DNA from: Niabella sp.
GTDB taxonomy: Bacteria; Bacteroidota; Bacteroidia; Chitinophagales; Chitinophagaceae
Reading direction: 5' to 3'
DNA length: 62,810 bases
Assembly: GCA_017744795.1 (NCBI GenBank)
Contig: JAGIAQ010000023.1
Coordinates: 1 to 62,810 of the forward strand
The notes under the pieces are model-generated. The model made no database searches, was not told the DNA's origin, and saw nothing but the letters and a program-made list of their open reading frames with translations. Both the position numbers and the translations under genes were made by a program. Shown one piece after another: positions 47,787 to 56,706 of this stretch (positions are counted from its first letter, which is position 1; the number at the start of each line of letters is the position of its first letter).

Positions 47787-49499
47787 TTAGAATATAAAAT
47801 CACGCCGTGCCATATTCCAGCGCAAGCCAACCGAAAGCCACTTGGTAGTATTATCCGGCGCGCCCGCAACCTTATATTTGCGATACATGCCGCTAAGATC
47901 TACAAACAGGTTCTGGATCACTTCATAAGAGACCGTTAACGACCCCAGAAGCGCTTTATTGCCGATGCCACCTCCAATATGATAGCCATCCTCATTTAAC
48001 CTGCCATCATTATAATTACGAAATAAGTCTCCCCCATTGCTGGGCGAACCCCAGGCTGTATAATAATTGGTACTGTCCAACCCTTTATTATAGGAGATCA
48101 GCATGGCCTTAAAATACAAGCGCGGCAGCGGTTGGTAATTAGCGATGCCCACAAATTCCCGGAAATTGGCTCCCAGCGGGTGCGCCACGGGTTGGTTGTA
48201 GTTGAGGAAATTGTTCTGCGCCCATTTATCGGTATAAGTAAAGGGCCGAACAAAGTTGCCTTCCACCTGCAGATCAAGATTCTTAACAGTAAACGCATCG
48301 GTGTATTTTGCGCCCACCTGGTAACCGAATTTATTCTGCCAGGGACCGTTCGATTTTAATACTTTACTTCCTACAAATTCATTGATCAGCCATTGGCCGT
48401 ATAGCTGGAAATAATGGGCAAAATTTGCTTTAAAATCCAGACCAATACTCGATTTTGCAGTATTACCCGTATAAGAAGAATAGGCCCGGTTAAACATCGC
48501 CGGGTTCAGATACCCCACCTGCAAACCACCGTTTTTCGCGCTGTTGAACATGGTGTTTTCATAGAAGCCCAGCTTCAGCCAATTGGTTGCCTGCCAGGTG
48601 GCGTAATGAAACATCATATAATTACGCGGCCTCGTGGTATCTCTTCCAAAATAAGAATTATCGAAAGGTGCAATCGTTTGTGCAGCTACTGAGGTCAACT
48701 GAAAATTCCCCGCCTGCACCCCCAATTTAAGAAAGGGAAACGGGGCGCTGTTATCGCTGATAAATAGGCTCCGGTAACCATCACCAATAAAAAACTTATC
48801 ATGCGCAATCTGGAAGTCGATGTATTTTCCGGCATGAAACGTAATGCCGCCGCGCACATTCCAATAATCGTAACCAGTGCCTTTAAATCCCTTATAATAT
48901 CCAATACCCGGAACGCTTACATGTGCACTCGTATAATTCTGCACATACAGCGGATCCCGTTCCTGGTTTTCAGAGAAATACAGGTAGTAGCCCAGCCGCT
49001 GGTCTACCTGTCCCCTTAAACGAAAGCCCCTTGTGTTCACAAAGGTTTTGGTGTCGGTGGCCTTGCCCAATTCAAAATTAAAGACCGGATCAACGATCAG
49101 ACTGTATTTTTCGCCTTTATCAACCATATAAAAATGCGCGGGGTTTTCAAAAAAAGCGCCCAATATCGGTTTCCGCCGGAAAGAATCCCGGTAGTTGTTG
49201 GTCCAGTCAGAGTTATTCATCATCATGCTCCGGATGTTATAGCGGTCTACCGGGGTCAACACCCCTTCCAACGCTCCTGCTTTATCCAGGGAATCAATGC
49301 GTTCCACCCTTTCAGTTGCACGTTTACGCCCCCAGGGCTGCGCCGTGGTAAATCGTAACACAGAATCATTCCTTAGCTTTATATCCAGCCGCTCAATGAG
49401 ACGGTTTTGTTTATCGCTCCGTTCAATATTATCCGTCTGTGCCATGCCATAAAAAGGCATTAGCAACAATGCAACTCTAAATAAATGTTTAATTTTCAT
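47787..49499 (-). CDS. Outer-membrane beta-barrel, RemB-like gliding motility protein
   Basis: A 570-residue outer-membrane protein with signal peptide MKIKHLFRVALLLMPFYGMAQ. The first ~140 residues are soluble (RLIERLDIKLRND; WGRKRATERVERIDSLDKAG), the rest is a series of amphipathic strands with alternating aromatic residues and ends in DFIF, the usual C-terminal phenylalanine of barrel proteins. Similarity is to RemB-type gliding proteins of Flavobacteria and to capsule-assembly-type barrels. Gliding itself cannot be claimed from this gene alone. Confidence 0.78.
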   Translation of the reverse strand: MKIKHLFRVALLLMPFYGMAQTDNIERSDKQNRLIERLDIKLRNDSVLRFTTAQPWGRKRATERVERIDSLDKAGALEGVLTPVDRYNIRSMMMNNSDWTNNYRDSFRRKPILGAFFENPAHFYMVDKGEKYSLIVDPVFNFELGKATDTKTFVNTRGFRLRGQVDQRLGYYLYFSENQERDPLYVQNYTSAHVSVPGIGYYKGFKGTGYDYWNVRGGITFHAGKYIDFQIAHDKFFIGDGYRSLFISDNSAPFPFLKLGVQAGNFQLTSVAAQTIAPFDNSYFGRDTTRPRNYMMFHYATWQATNWLKLGFYENTMFNSAKNGGLQVGYLNPAMFNRAYSSYTGNTAKSSIGLDFKANFAHYFQLYGQWLINEFVGSKVLKSNGPWQNKFGYQVGAKYTDAFTVKNLDLQVEGNFVRPFTYTDKWAQNNFLNYNQPVAHPLGANFREFVGIANYQPLPRLYFKAMLISYNKGLDSTNYYTAWGSPSNGGDLFRNYNDGRLNEDGYHIGGGIGNKALLGSLTVSYEVIQNLFVDLSGMYRKYKVAGAPDNTTKWLSVGLRWNMARRDFIF

Positions 49500-49676
49500 A
49501 CAAGTAGGATAAGAGGTTTACCATTATCGGGTATTTTATAACCAAAACGCCCCGATAATTTTCGGCAAAGATAAAGGGTCTGCTGAGTTACAAGTCACTC
49601 ATTTAAAATGATTTAATTATTTTTAGATCAATAAGAAGAGATTTTACTAAACTTGCCCCATCTAATTACAAAAACC

Positions 49677-51038
49677 ATGCAAACATTTTTAATAAAAGCA
49701 ATAAATGTCGTTAATGAAGGGAAAACGGCCACTGCAGATGTGCTCATCCGCAATGGAAGGATCGAAAAAATAGCGGATAACATTACCGCCGGTGCCGCCA
49801 CCGAAATCGACGGGGAAGGCAAATACCTGCTGCCCGGCGCTATCGACGACCAGGTGCATTTCCGGGAACCGGGCTTAACCCATAAGGCAACGATTTATAC
49901 CGAAAGCAAAGCCGCGGTGGCCGGGGGCGTTACCAGTTTTATGGAGATGCCTAATACGGTTCCCCCCGCGTTTACGCTGGACCTTCTGGAAAATAAATAC
50001 AATATTGCGCAGCAAAATTCCCTTGCGAATTATTCCTTTTTTATAGGGACCAATAATCAAAATGCGGACGATGCGCTGACGGCCAACCTACATAAGGACA
50101 AGATCTGCGGCATTAAGGCCTTTATGGGATCCAGTACGGGAAATCTGCTGGTGGACAACCCGCTGGTGCTGGAAAAGTTATTTGGCGAAAGCGAACTGCT
50201 GATCGCCACGCACTGTGAAGACGAACGCATCATTAAACGAAATATGCAGGCGGCCGTTGAATCCGGGCGCACGCTTACAGCGGCCGACCACCCCGTTATC
50301 CGCAACGAGGAGGCTTGCTTTGAATCGTCCTTTTATGCTGTTCAGTTAGCTAAAAAGCACGGCGCACGCCTGCACATTTTACACATCAGCACCGAAAAAG
50401 AATTGCAGCTTTTTACCAACATGCTTCCGCTGAAGGACAAGAAAATTACAGCCGAAGTATGTGTGCACCACCTGCATTTTACTGCTGATGATTATTCGGT
50501 TCAGGGCAACCTCATCAAATGCAACCCGGCTATAAAGGCTCCGCACAACCGCGCTGCCTTGTGGGAGGCCTTGCTGGACGACCGGCTGGACGTAATAGCC
50601 ACCGATCACGCGCCGCATACCTGGGAAGAAAAGAACGAGCCTTACCTGAAAGCACATGCCGGCGTGCCCCTGGTGCAGCATTCACTTCCGCTGATGCTCC
50701 ATTATGTGAAACTGGGGAAGATCACCGTCGAAAAGGTAGTAGAGAAAATGAGTCATGCCGTGGCGGATTGTTTCCAGATAAGAGAGCGGGGCTATATCCG
50801 GGAGGGCTATCATGCAGATCTTGTGATCGCAGATATGAACGAACCCTTTCAGGCAACAAAAGAAAGTATTCTTTACAAATGTGGCTGGAGCCCGTTTCAA
50901 AACATTGACGGCAAGGGCGCCCCTTTTACTTTCCCCGCCAGCATTACCCATACTTTTGTAAATGGCAACCTGGTTTATGGAAACGGGCGGTGGAATGAGT
51001 CTATTAAAGGACAGCGTTTATTATTTGACCGAATATGA
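49677..51038 (+). CDS. pyrC: Dihydroorotase
   Basis: A 453-residue amidohydrolase that cyclises carbamoyl aspartate in pyrimidine synthesis. The metal motif is DDQVHFREPGLTHKATIYTES (HxR-type: His-Phe-Arg). Further parts: GGVTSFMEMPNTVPP, LHILHISTEKELQLF, DRLDVIATDHAPHTWEEK. The carboxylated lysine is in the IKAFMGSSTG region. Length is that of class I dihydroorotase. The ATG at 49677 is used. The MutS-like gene follows nine bases after the stop. Confidence 0.92.
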   Translation: MQTFLIKAINVVNEGKTATADVLIRNGRIEKIADNITAGAATEIDGEGKYLLPGAIDDQVHFREPGLTHKATIYTESKAAVAGGVTSFMEMPNTVPPAFTLDLLENKYNIAQQNSLANYSFFIGTNNQNADDALTANLHKDKICGIKAFMGSSTGNLLVDNPLVLEKLFGESELLIATHCEDERIIKRNMQAAVESGRTLTAADHPVIRNEEACFESSFYAVQLAKKHGARLHILHISTEKELQLFTNMLPLKDKKITAEVCVHHLHFTADDYSVQGNLIKCNPAIKAPHNRAALWEALLDDRLDVIATDHAPHTWEEKNEPYLKAHAGVPLVQHSLPLMLHYVKLGKITVEKVVEKMSHAVADCFQIRERGYIREGYHADLVIADMNEPFQATKESILYKCGWSPFQNIDGKGAPFTFPASITHTFVNGNLVYGNGRWNESIKGQRLLFDRI

Positions 51039-51047
51039 TACCTTTCT

Positions 51048-52364
51048 ATGCAGATAGATACTACTTCGTTTAACGATATTGCCATCTTTCATCCCGAAGA
51101 AGACTATTCTATTTTTCATAAACTGAATTTCACCCGTACGTTTGGCGGAAGGGAATGGCTGCGGCATTTTTTTTCCAATCCGTTTAATGATATTACAAAG
51201 ATCATTGGTACCCAGAATATCATCAAACAGCTGATGCTGCACGTGGAAGAATGGCCGGAGGATGTTACAAACGGAACCATCCTCGTTATGGATCGCTTTT
51301 TGGACTATGCGTTGGACAAGATCAGCGACAGCCCCAATGTTGTGGATGCTACGCTCTATCGTCTTTTGCACCATGCCGATTATTCAATGGTGCGCTTTTC
51401 CATCAATCATTTTGCCGATTTTTTCAGGAGCATCAAAAAAATAGCGGAATTGCTGCGCGACGCAGATTTACCCGCCAGTTTCCGGATCTACCTGGACCGG
51501 ATCGATCAGCTGTTGCGAACAGAATCGTTCCATCAGCTATCGGAAACAGAAAAGGATCAGGAGCTCTCCATAAACAAAAACCTTTACTATGCCGGGCAGG
51601 TGCGCGTAGCCCATAAAAGAGCGGTGGAGGAATTAATGGACATCTATTCCCGCCTGGATGCCTGGTACTCCATGGCGCTGGCGGTAAAACATTATAACCT
51701 CACCTTTCCGGTATTTGTAAACCAGGAAACGCCCATGATCGAGGCTGATGGCTTGTATCATATCCTGTTGCACAATCCCGTTCCTTATAATGTGGAGATC
51801 ACGCGGGAAAACAATTTTCTCTTTCTTACGGGGGCGAATATGGCGGGCAAGAGCACGATGATCAAATCAGTGGGCGCAGCCGTTTTCCTGGCGCATATAG
51901 GAATGGGCGTTCCTGCCAAAGCCATGCAACTGACCTTGTTTGACGGACTGATCAGCAATATTAATGTGATGGATAATATTGTAAAGGGCGAAAGCTATTT
52001 CTTTAATGAAGTGCAGCGGATAAAAAATACGGTTGAGAAGATCAGCAATGAGCAAAAGTGGCTGGTGCTGATTGACGAATTGTTTAAAGGCACTAATATG
52101 CAGGACGCTATGCGTTGTTCGCTGGCCGTGATCCGCGGGCTGATGAAGGTTAAAACTGCGCTCTTTGTGCTCTCTACCCATCTTTATGAAATCGGGGAAG
52201 ACCTTGTTAATGAAAAAGCTATTACGTTCCGGCATTTTGAAACCACGGTATCGGGCGATACGCTTTCTTTCAGCTACCAGCTGAAAGAAGGCATCAGCAA
52301 AGACCGGCTGGGGTATTTTATATTGAAAAAGGAAAAGGTAATTGAAATGCTGGACAAATTGTAA
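51048..52364 (+). CDS. MutS-related ATPase (short, no mismatch-binding domain)
   Basis: A 438-residue MutS-like protein lacking the N-terminal mismatch-recognition domains. The ATPase region has Walker A TGANMAGKSTMIKSVG (about residue 262) and Walker B LVLIDELFKGTNMQDAMRCS, followed by LSTHLYEIGEDL. The N-terminal half (FNDIAIFHPEEDYSIFHKLNFTRTFGGREWL) corresponds to the lever/clamp. Such short MutS proteins, common in Bacteroidota, probably work in recombination or DNA-structure processing rather than mismatch repair. It is in one transcription unit with pyrC. Confidence 0.87.
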   Translation: MQIDTTSFNDIAIFHPEEDYSIFHKLNFTRTFGGREWLRHFFSNPFNDITKIIGTQNIIKQLMLHVEEWPEDVTNGTILVMDRFLDYALDKISDSPNVVDATLYRLLHHADYSMVRFSINHFADFFRSIKKIAELLRDADLPASFRIYLDRIDQLLRTESFHQLSETEKDQELSINKNLYYAGQVRVAHKRAVEELMDIYSRLDAWYSMALAVKHYNLTFPVFVNQETPMIEADGLYHILLHNPVPYNVEITRENNFLFLTGANMAGKSTMIKSVGAAVFLAHIGMGVPAKAMQLTLFDGLISNINVMDNIVKGESYFFNEVQRIKNTVEKISNEQKWLVLIDELFKGTNMQDAMRCSLAVIRGLMKVKTALFVLSTHLYEIGEDLVNEKAITFRHFETTVSGDTLSFSYQLKEGISKDRLGYFILKKEKVIEMLDKL

Positions 52365-52447
52365 AAAAATTGCCCCCAATAATTCTATCGGAATGGCATT
52401 CGACAATAGCATAGATAATATAAGGATGCAACGAAGGTACCAGCGCT

Positions 52448-52515
52448 ATGTCAAATACATTTTATTAGGCACAAAGACATTAAGCCATTATTACTCTTTG
52501 CGCCTTCGTGTCTTC
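52448..52515. repeat. Dispersed repeat, AGGCACAAAG hairpin (copy 2)
   Basis: ATGTCAAATACATTTTATT precedes AGGCACAAAG...CTTTGCGCCT, as at 11154-11210 but with a longer loop. This conserved leader word shows that the two copies share ancestry and not just symmetry. Confidence 0.65.
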
Positions 52516-52545
52516 TGTACAACTAAATCGCCTAAACTAATTTTA

Positions 52546-52671
52546 AACCACATAGACACAGTAGAAATCATAGCATTTAAGGCAACATAGGTTCCCCGCC
52601 GTGGCGGGGAACCTTACTAATGTGTTTTTATGTTTTCTTGTATCTGTAAAGTTCTATGTGCCTATGTGGTT
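52546..52671. mobile_element. 126-bp short element with AACCACATAG ends (MITE-like), copy 2
   Basis: Inverted relative to the copy at 20680-20804: AACCACATAG and CTATGTGGTT ends, a central hairpin GGTTCCCCGCC-GT-GGCGGGGAACC (52590-52613), and matching flank words (ACATAAAAACACATTAG on the complementary strand). Arms and hairpin are conserved while the intervening sequence varies. Confidence 0.65.
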
Positions 52672-52808
52672 AAAATAATTCCGTTGTATCCTTAAACCAT
52701 GCTGCAACCCAGAACGATGGAACTGTGTCCGCCTCTGGAGGATTCGTGGCAACAGACATTTTTGACTTGACTTAACACTAGTCGCACCAGTCGCGAATGT
52801 CCCACCTG

Positions 52809-53444
52809 CTATCCCGCCGTCGCATTCAATTTTCCAATATACTCTAACACTTCCTCCCTTCCGCTTTTATCAATAGCAGACGTAACAAAATGCGGCGGCA
52901 GTGTTTCCCAGGTTTCTCGAAGTTTATTTAGAAACGCGTCCGCATTCCTTATGGTAGCGCCCGGCTTATTTTTATCGGCCTTGGTAAATACCAACGCAAA
53001 GGGTATGCCCCACTCTCCCAGCTGATTAATAAATTCCAGATCAATAGACTGTGGTTCATGACGACTGTCGATCAGCACAAACAACGTTACAAGGTTCTCC
53101 CTTTTCAGGATATATTTTTCGATCATCGCCGACCAGCTCTTGCGCTGCTTCTGGGAGACTTTCGCATAGCCATATCCCGGAAGATCTACCAGGTACCAGG
53201 GGCGCTTTTCCTGTTTTCCGCTTTTATCCCGCGTGGCACTTACAATATCAAAATGATTGATCAGCTGTGTCTTTCCCGGAGCAGCGGAAGTTTTTGCCAA
53301 TGCCTTTTTATTACAGAGCATATTGATCAGCGAGGATTTGCCCACATTGCTGCGCCCGATAAACGCGTATTCGGGGCGGTCCGCTTTTGGGCATTGCTGA
53401 TAGTCGGCGCTGCTTTTTATATACGTTGCAGAAATAATTTCCAT
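52809..53444 (-). CDS. YsxC/YihA-type ribosome biogenesis GTPase
   Basis: A 211-residue TrmE-Era-EngA-like GTPase required for large ribosomal subunit maturation. G1 loop GRSNVGKSS (residues 30-38), G3 LVDLPGYGYAKVS, G4 TKADK, and the C-terminal SAIDKSGREEVLEYI. Essential in many bacteria. A GntR regulator gene starts upstream and its stop codon lies 10 bases from this start codon, so the two may be co-transcribed. Confidence 0.93.
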   Translation of the reverse strand: MEIISATYIKSSADYQQCPKADRPEYAFIGRSNVGKSSLINMLCNKKALAKTSAAPGKTQLINHFDIVSATRDKSGKQEKRPWYLVDLPGYGYAKVSQKQRKSWSAMIEKYILKRENLVTLFVLIDSRHEPQSIDLEFINQLGEWGIPFALVFTKADKNKPGATIRNADAFLNKLRETWETLPPHFVTSAIDKSGREEVLEYIGKLNATAG

Positions 53445-53454
53445 AAACGCAAAA

Positions 53455-54477
53455 TTAAAGGGATGGACGCAACTGCAGGTAAAAAGGGACCGGCATCATT
53501 TTCTTTTCGCCGCTTAAAATGATCCGCGCTGCTTCTTCGCCCATGGCCGCAAAATCAGTTGAAAAGGTAGTGATGCCCCGTAGGATCAGCCGTTTCAGCG
53601 GTGTTTCATTATAACTGATCACCCCCACCTCTTTTCCTATTTTTAATTTTGTTTGTATTATTTTATCGATCAGGATCACCAGGTCGTCTTCCATTAAACA
53701 GATATAAGCCTCGCCCTGACTGATGGTTTCTTTCCTCAACTCGTGCACCACTTTCCCTTGAAATCCGTATTCTTTGCAAAACCGCATGAACCCGCTGGTG
53801 ATCTCCATTGGGAAATAAGAATATTCAGGCTCGATTATTTTTAGTGTTTGATAATGCTCCAGCCGCTTGAGTGCCTTTTCTAGCGAGCGATAAATATCCT
53901 CCTCAAAATTTTCATACACCGCGCTGAAATTGCCGGTAACGCCCGGCACCAGCTTGTCCAGCAGGATCAGTTTTTCTTTGGGCAAAGCGTTTATTAATTC
54001 CGCAGCTCCGTCCCCCCCATCCAGAAAATGAGGAATGATCACAAAATGTGTGTAGGTTTTTTCTATGTCCGATATCAATTTTTTAAACAAATTGAAATCA
54101 TTATTATAAATGTAAAAATCAATAACCGCCTGGGGACCCAGGGTTTTTACAAACGTGTCGTAAATGATCTTTTTATGTGTGCTGAGTTTATTAAACAACA
54201 GGAAGATCTTTATAGCACTGCGTATTTCCCTTGTTTTAACGTAATACCCTTTTCCGGGCACCGAGCCCAATACACCCATCCGTTTCAGGTGCTTATAAGC
54301 CTTTTCCGCGGTGTCTCTCGATATTTCAAACTCATAGCTTAACTCATTAATAGAAGGCAGGGTGGCGTCTTTTTCCAGTTCTCCGGATTCAATGGCATTG
54401 ATGATGGATTGTGCCAGCTGCTGGTATTTTGGGGTCGCCGACAACAAATCCAATTCTATGTACTTCAAAACATTCAT
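53455..54477 (-). CDS. GntR-type regulator with sugar-binding-like sensor
   Basis: A 340-residue regulator. The winged HTH at residues 15-75 (YQQLAQSIINAIESGELEKDATLPSINELSYEFEISRDTAEKAYKHLKRMGVLGSVPGKGYYVKT) is of the GntR type. The rest (from about 85) resembles a LacI/periplasmic binding-protein-type sensor (FVIIPHFLDGGDGAAELINALPKEKLILLDKLVPG; IISYNETPLKRLILRGITTFSTDFAAMGEEAARIIL). It probably senses a small sugar or metabolite; Bacteroidota use such proteins near carbohydrate genes. No nearby target is obvious. Confidence 0.87.
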   Translation of the reverse strand: MNVLKYIELDLLSATPKYQQLAQSIINAIESGELEKDATLPSINELSYEFEISRDTAEKAYKHLKRMGVLGSVPGKGYYVKTREIRSAIKIFLLFNKLSTHKKIIYDTFVKTLGPQAVIDFYIYNNDFNLFKKLISDIEKTYTHFVIIPHFLDGGDGAAELINALPKEKLILLDKLVPGVTGNFSAVYENFEEDIYRSLEKALKRLEHYQTLKIIEPEYSYFPMEITSGFMRFCKEYGFQGKVVHELRKETISQGEAYICLMEDDLVILIDKIIQTKLKIGKEVGVISYNETPLKRLILRGITTFSTDFAAMGEEAARIILSGEKKMMPVPFYLQLRPSL

Positions 54478-54681
54478 ATGCTTTTATCCGTTTTACAGAA
54501 CCATCATAACAAGCCATTAGCGGACGCCTAAAAATAACAAAAATTAACGATCAATTTTCATTCAGCTACACATTACGGCTGAAAATCTATAACATTTTTT
54601 TTGCATTGCACCGGTAAGCCCCGCGCAGGAACGCCAGTCTGTTAAAGTATATTTTATCACCAACCCAATTAAAACGACAAT

Positions 54682-55803
54682 ATGAAAACCAAATTCTTTA
54701 ATACATCTCTGGCTTTGTTACTGGCAGGAATGTTGATCAGCGGGTGCGCCGCCTCCATTACTGCCCAGGCGCCTGTACCAGTACCAACCGAAGACGGCCC
54801 CATCACCTATCAAACCTTTTACGATGATCTGTCCCCCTACGGAACCTGGATCGACTATCCCGGCTACGGGCATGTGTGGCACCCCGGTATGGGCTCCGGC
54901 TTCCGGCCTTATGCCACCGGCGGGCATTGGGTCTATTCCGGGGAAGGCTGGGCCTGGGCCTCTGACTATTCCTGGGGTTGGGCACCTTTTCATTATGGGC
55001 GATGGATCTATGACGATGCCTACGGATGGCTTTGGGTGCCGGGATATACCTGGTCTCCAGCCTGGGTAACCTGGGGCTATGTAGACAATTATTATTGCTG
55101 GGCACCCTTAATGCCGGGCGTTAGCGTTACCGCTGGCTTCGGCAGTTATATGCCGCATTCTATTTACTGGAATATGGTAGAGCGCGGGCATATCTACGAC
55201 CGGAATGTAACTACTTATGTGCAGCACACGGAGGTGGTCAACAATATACAAAACCGGATCACGATCATTAACAACTATAACCACACCAATATAAATAATC
55301 ATTATTATTCTACAGGTCCGCAGGTTAACGAAGTGCAGAAATATACGAATGTGCACATCAACACCGTGAATATTCGCGAGGTCAATAAAAACAATATCAC
55401 CATCAACAACAATCGCAATACCATCAACAATAACACGGTCGTTAATAATAATACGAACAATAGCCGAAACACGACGATCAATAATAACAACAGTAACAAT
55501 AGAAATACCACTGTAATCAACAACAACCGGAATACAAGAATTAATACTAACACAACAGTAAACACAAATAACAATGAAATGAGAGTGTACCGTCCGGCGG
55601 TGCAGCAACCCCAAACCACCCGGCAGCAACCACAGCCCAAAGAATTCAGACAGGTACCCGCCAACAGCATCCGCCCGGTACGGTCTGCCAGCGATCATCC
55701 AATGGGGCAACGGCAAGAGCAGGTGGATAATATCAATCACCTTCCCAGGGGAAATACGCAGCGGGCGACTCCACCCCGTGACTCCGGCCGCCGGGGCCGG
55801 TAA
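54682..55803 (+). CDS. DUF6600-type surface lipoprotein with Asn-rich low-complexity region
   Basis: A 373-residue lipoprotein. The signal ends in the lipobox LISGC (Cys about 22). Residues 40-160 hold the aromatic Trp/Tyr/Gly-rich repeats of the DUF6600-like family (YDDLSPYGTWIDYPGYGHVWHPG, WAWASDYSWGWAPFHYGRW). Residues about 190-300 are strongly enriched in Asn, Thr and Ile (INNNRNTINNNTVVNNNTN pattern). The end is Gln/Pro/Arg-rich. Probably a surface adhesin or matrix protein. A very strong stem-loop follows. Confidence 0.82.
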   Translation: MKTKFFNTSLALLLAGMLISGCAASITAQAPVPVPTEDGPITYQTFYDDLSPYGTWIDYPGYGHVWHPGMGSGFRPYATGGHWVYSGEGWAWASDYSWGWAPFHYGRWIYDDAYGWLWVPGYTWSPAWVTWGYVDNYYCWAPLMPGVSVTAGFGSYMPHSIYWNMVERGHIYDRNVTTYVQHTEVVNNIQNRITIINNYNHTNINNHYYSTGPQVNEVQKYTNVHINTVNIREVNKNNITINNNRNTINNNTVVNNNTNNSRNTTINNNNSNNRNTTVINNNRNTRINTNTTVNTNNNEMRVYRPAVQQPQTTRQQPQPKEFRQVPANSIRPVRSASDHPMGQRQEQVDNINHLPRGNTQRATPPRDSGRRGR

Positions 55804-55817
55804 TACGGATAATTTAG

Positions 55818-55863
55818 AGTTAATCAAAAACAGGTGTTTAACGGCACCTGCTTTTGATTAACT
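55818..55863. terminator. Long stem-loop terminator
   Basis: AGTTAATCAAAA-A-CAGGTG and CACCTG-C-TTTTGATTAACT form an 18-bp stem with one mismatch and an 8-base loop. It follows the lipoprotein stop by 14 bases and, read on the plus strand, precedes a new promoter. Confidence 0.82.
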
Positions 55864-55911
55864 TACCAATGTTTTAAAGCATGCAACACCCGTTAACAAC
55901 GCAAAACCCGT

Positions 55912-55919
55912 TACCTTTG
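55912..55919 (+). promoter_or_regulatory. Bacteroidota -7 promoter box (TACCTTTG)
   Basis: Perfect TAnnTTTG, ending seven bases before the ubiE ATG at 55926. Transcription would start at or next to the start codon. Confidence 0.6.
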
Positions 55920-55925
55920 CAGGTT

Positions 55926-56669
55926 ATGACGGAATTACCACACGACCATATTATTCCCTATAAAGAGTCCGGCAAAACGAAAAAAGAGCAGGTAGCTGAA
56001 ATGTTCGACCGGATTGCCGTTCGATATGATTTATTGAACCGGGTACTGTCCGGCAGAACCGACGTCGCCTGGAGAAAAAAGGCGATCGGACTGCTAAAAA
56101 AACAACATCCCCAGCAAATACTGGACATAGCCACCGGCACCGGCGACCTGGCGCTTACTGCTTATAAATTGCTGCAGCCGCAGCATATAACGGGGGTGGA
56201 TATTTCGGCACAGATGCTGGAAGTAGGTAAACAGAAAATTGCAAAAGAAGGGCTTTCAGATAAAATAACATTGCAACTGGGCGACTCGGAAAACCTGGAT
56301 TTTCCCGATGCACAGTTTGATGCGGTTACAGCCGCTTTTGGAGTGCGCAATTTTGAAAACCTGGAAAAAGGGCTTTCTGAAATGTACCGCGTGCTGAAAC
56401 CCCGCGGCCAGCTGGTGATCATCGAATTTTCGCGGCCCAAACCCGGCATCTTCAAAGGAATCTATCAATTGTATATGACCGTTGTGGCGCCGCAAATTGC
56501 GGGCATTTTAAAGCAAAACAAGGAAGCCTATAAGTATTTGAATAAATCAGCAAAGGCCTTTCCGGAACGCAATGATTTTACAGCTATCGTAAGCCGGGCA
56601 GGATTTAAAAATGCAACCTACCGGTCACTCACTTTTGGCGTGTGTTGTATTTATACTGCTGAAAAATAA
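55926..56669 (+). CDS. ubiE: Menaquinone/ubiquinone methyltransferase UbiE/MenG
   Basis: A 247-residue SAM-dependent C-methyltransferase of quinone synthesis; in Bacteroidota it makes menaquinone from demethylmenaquinone. SAM loop LDIATGTGDLAL, then YDLLNRVLSGRTDVAWRKKAI, DAVTAAFGVRNFENLEKGLSEMYRVLKPRGQLVIIEFSRP, and the family-typical C terminus ATYRSLTFGVCCIYTAEK. The ATG at 55926 is chosen because the promoter box lies just upstream; the longer open frame from 55881 would start before that box. Confidence 0.93.
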   Translation: MTELPHDHIIPYKESGKTKKEQVAEMFDRIAVRYDLLNRVLSGRTDVAWRKKAIGLLKKQHPQQILDIATGTGDLALTAYKLLQPQHITGVDISAQMLEVGKQKIAKEGLSDKITLQLGDSENLDFPDAQFDAVTAAFGVRNFENLEKGLSEMYRVLKPRGQLVIIEFSRPKPGIFKGIYQLYMTVVAPQIAGILKQNKEAYKYLNKSAKAFPERNDFTAIVSRAGFKNATYRSLTFGVCCIYTAEK

Positions 56670-56706
56670 GCGCAGGCTATTTCTCAATATCACTAACTAC
56701 GGGCAT

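Larger units (their letters stand above)
52365..52808. other. Gene-free spacer built of repeat families
   Basis: This 444-base stretch holds no gene. It contains the second AGGCACAAAG repeat (52448-52515), the second AACCACATAG short element (52546-52671) and a partial CACGAAT-family end (GGATTCGTGGCAAC, about 52738-52752). Confidence 0.7.

Noticed and set aside
52365..52808. tRNA or other stable RNA gene in the long spacers
   Set aside because: No T-loop GTTCGA-type box with a matching acceptor stem was found here or in the other long spacers; palindromes explain the symmetry.
55108..55827. 239-residue minus-strand open frame, hydrophobic
   Set aside because: It is the antisense of the Asn-rich tract: AAC/AAT codons read backward give Val/Ile. 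It would wrongly look like a membrane protein.
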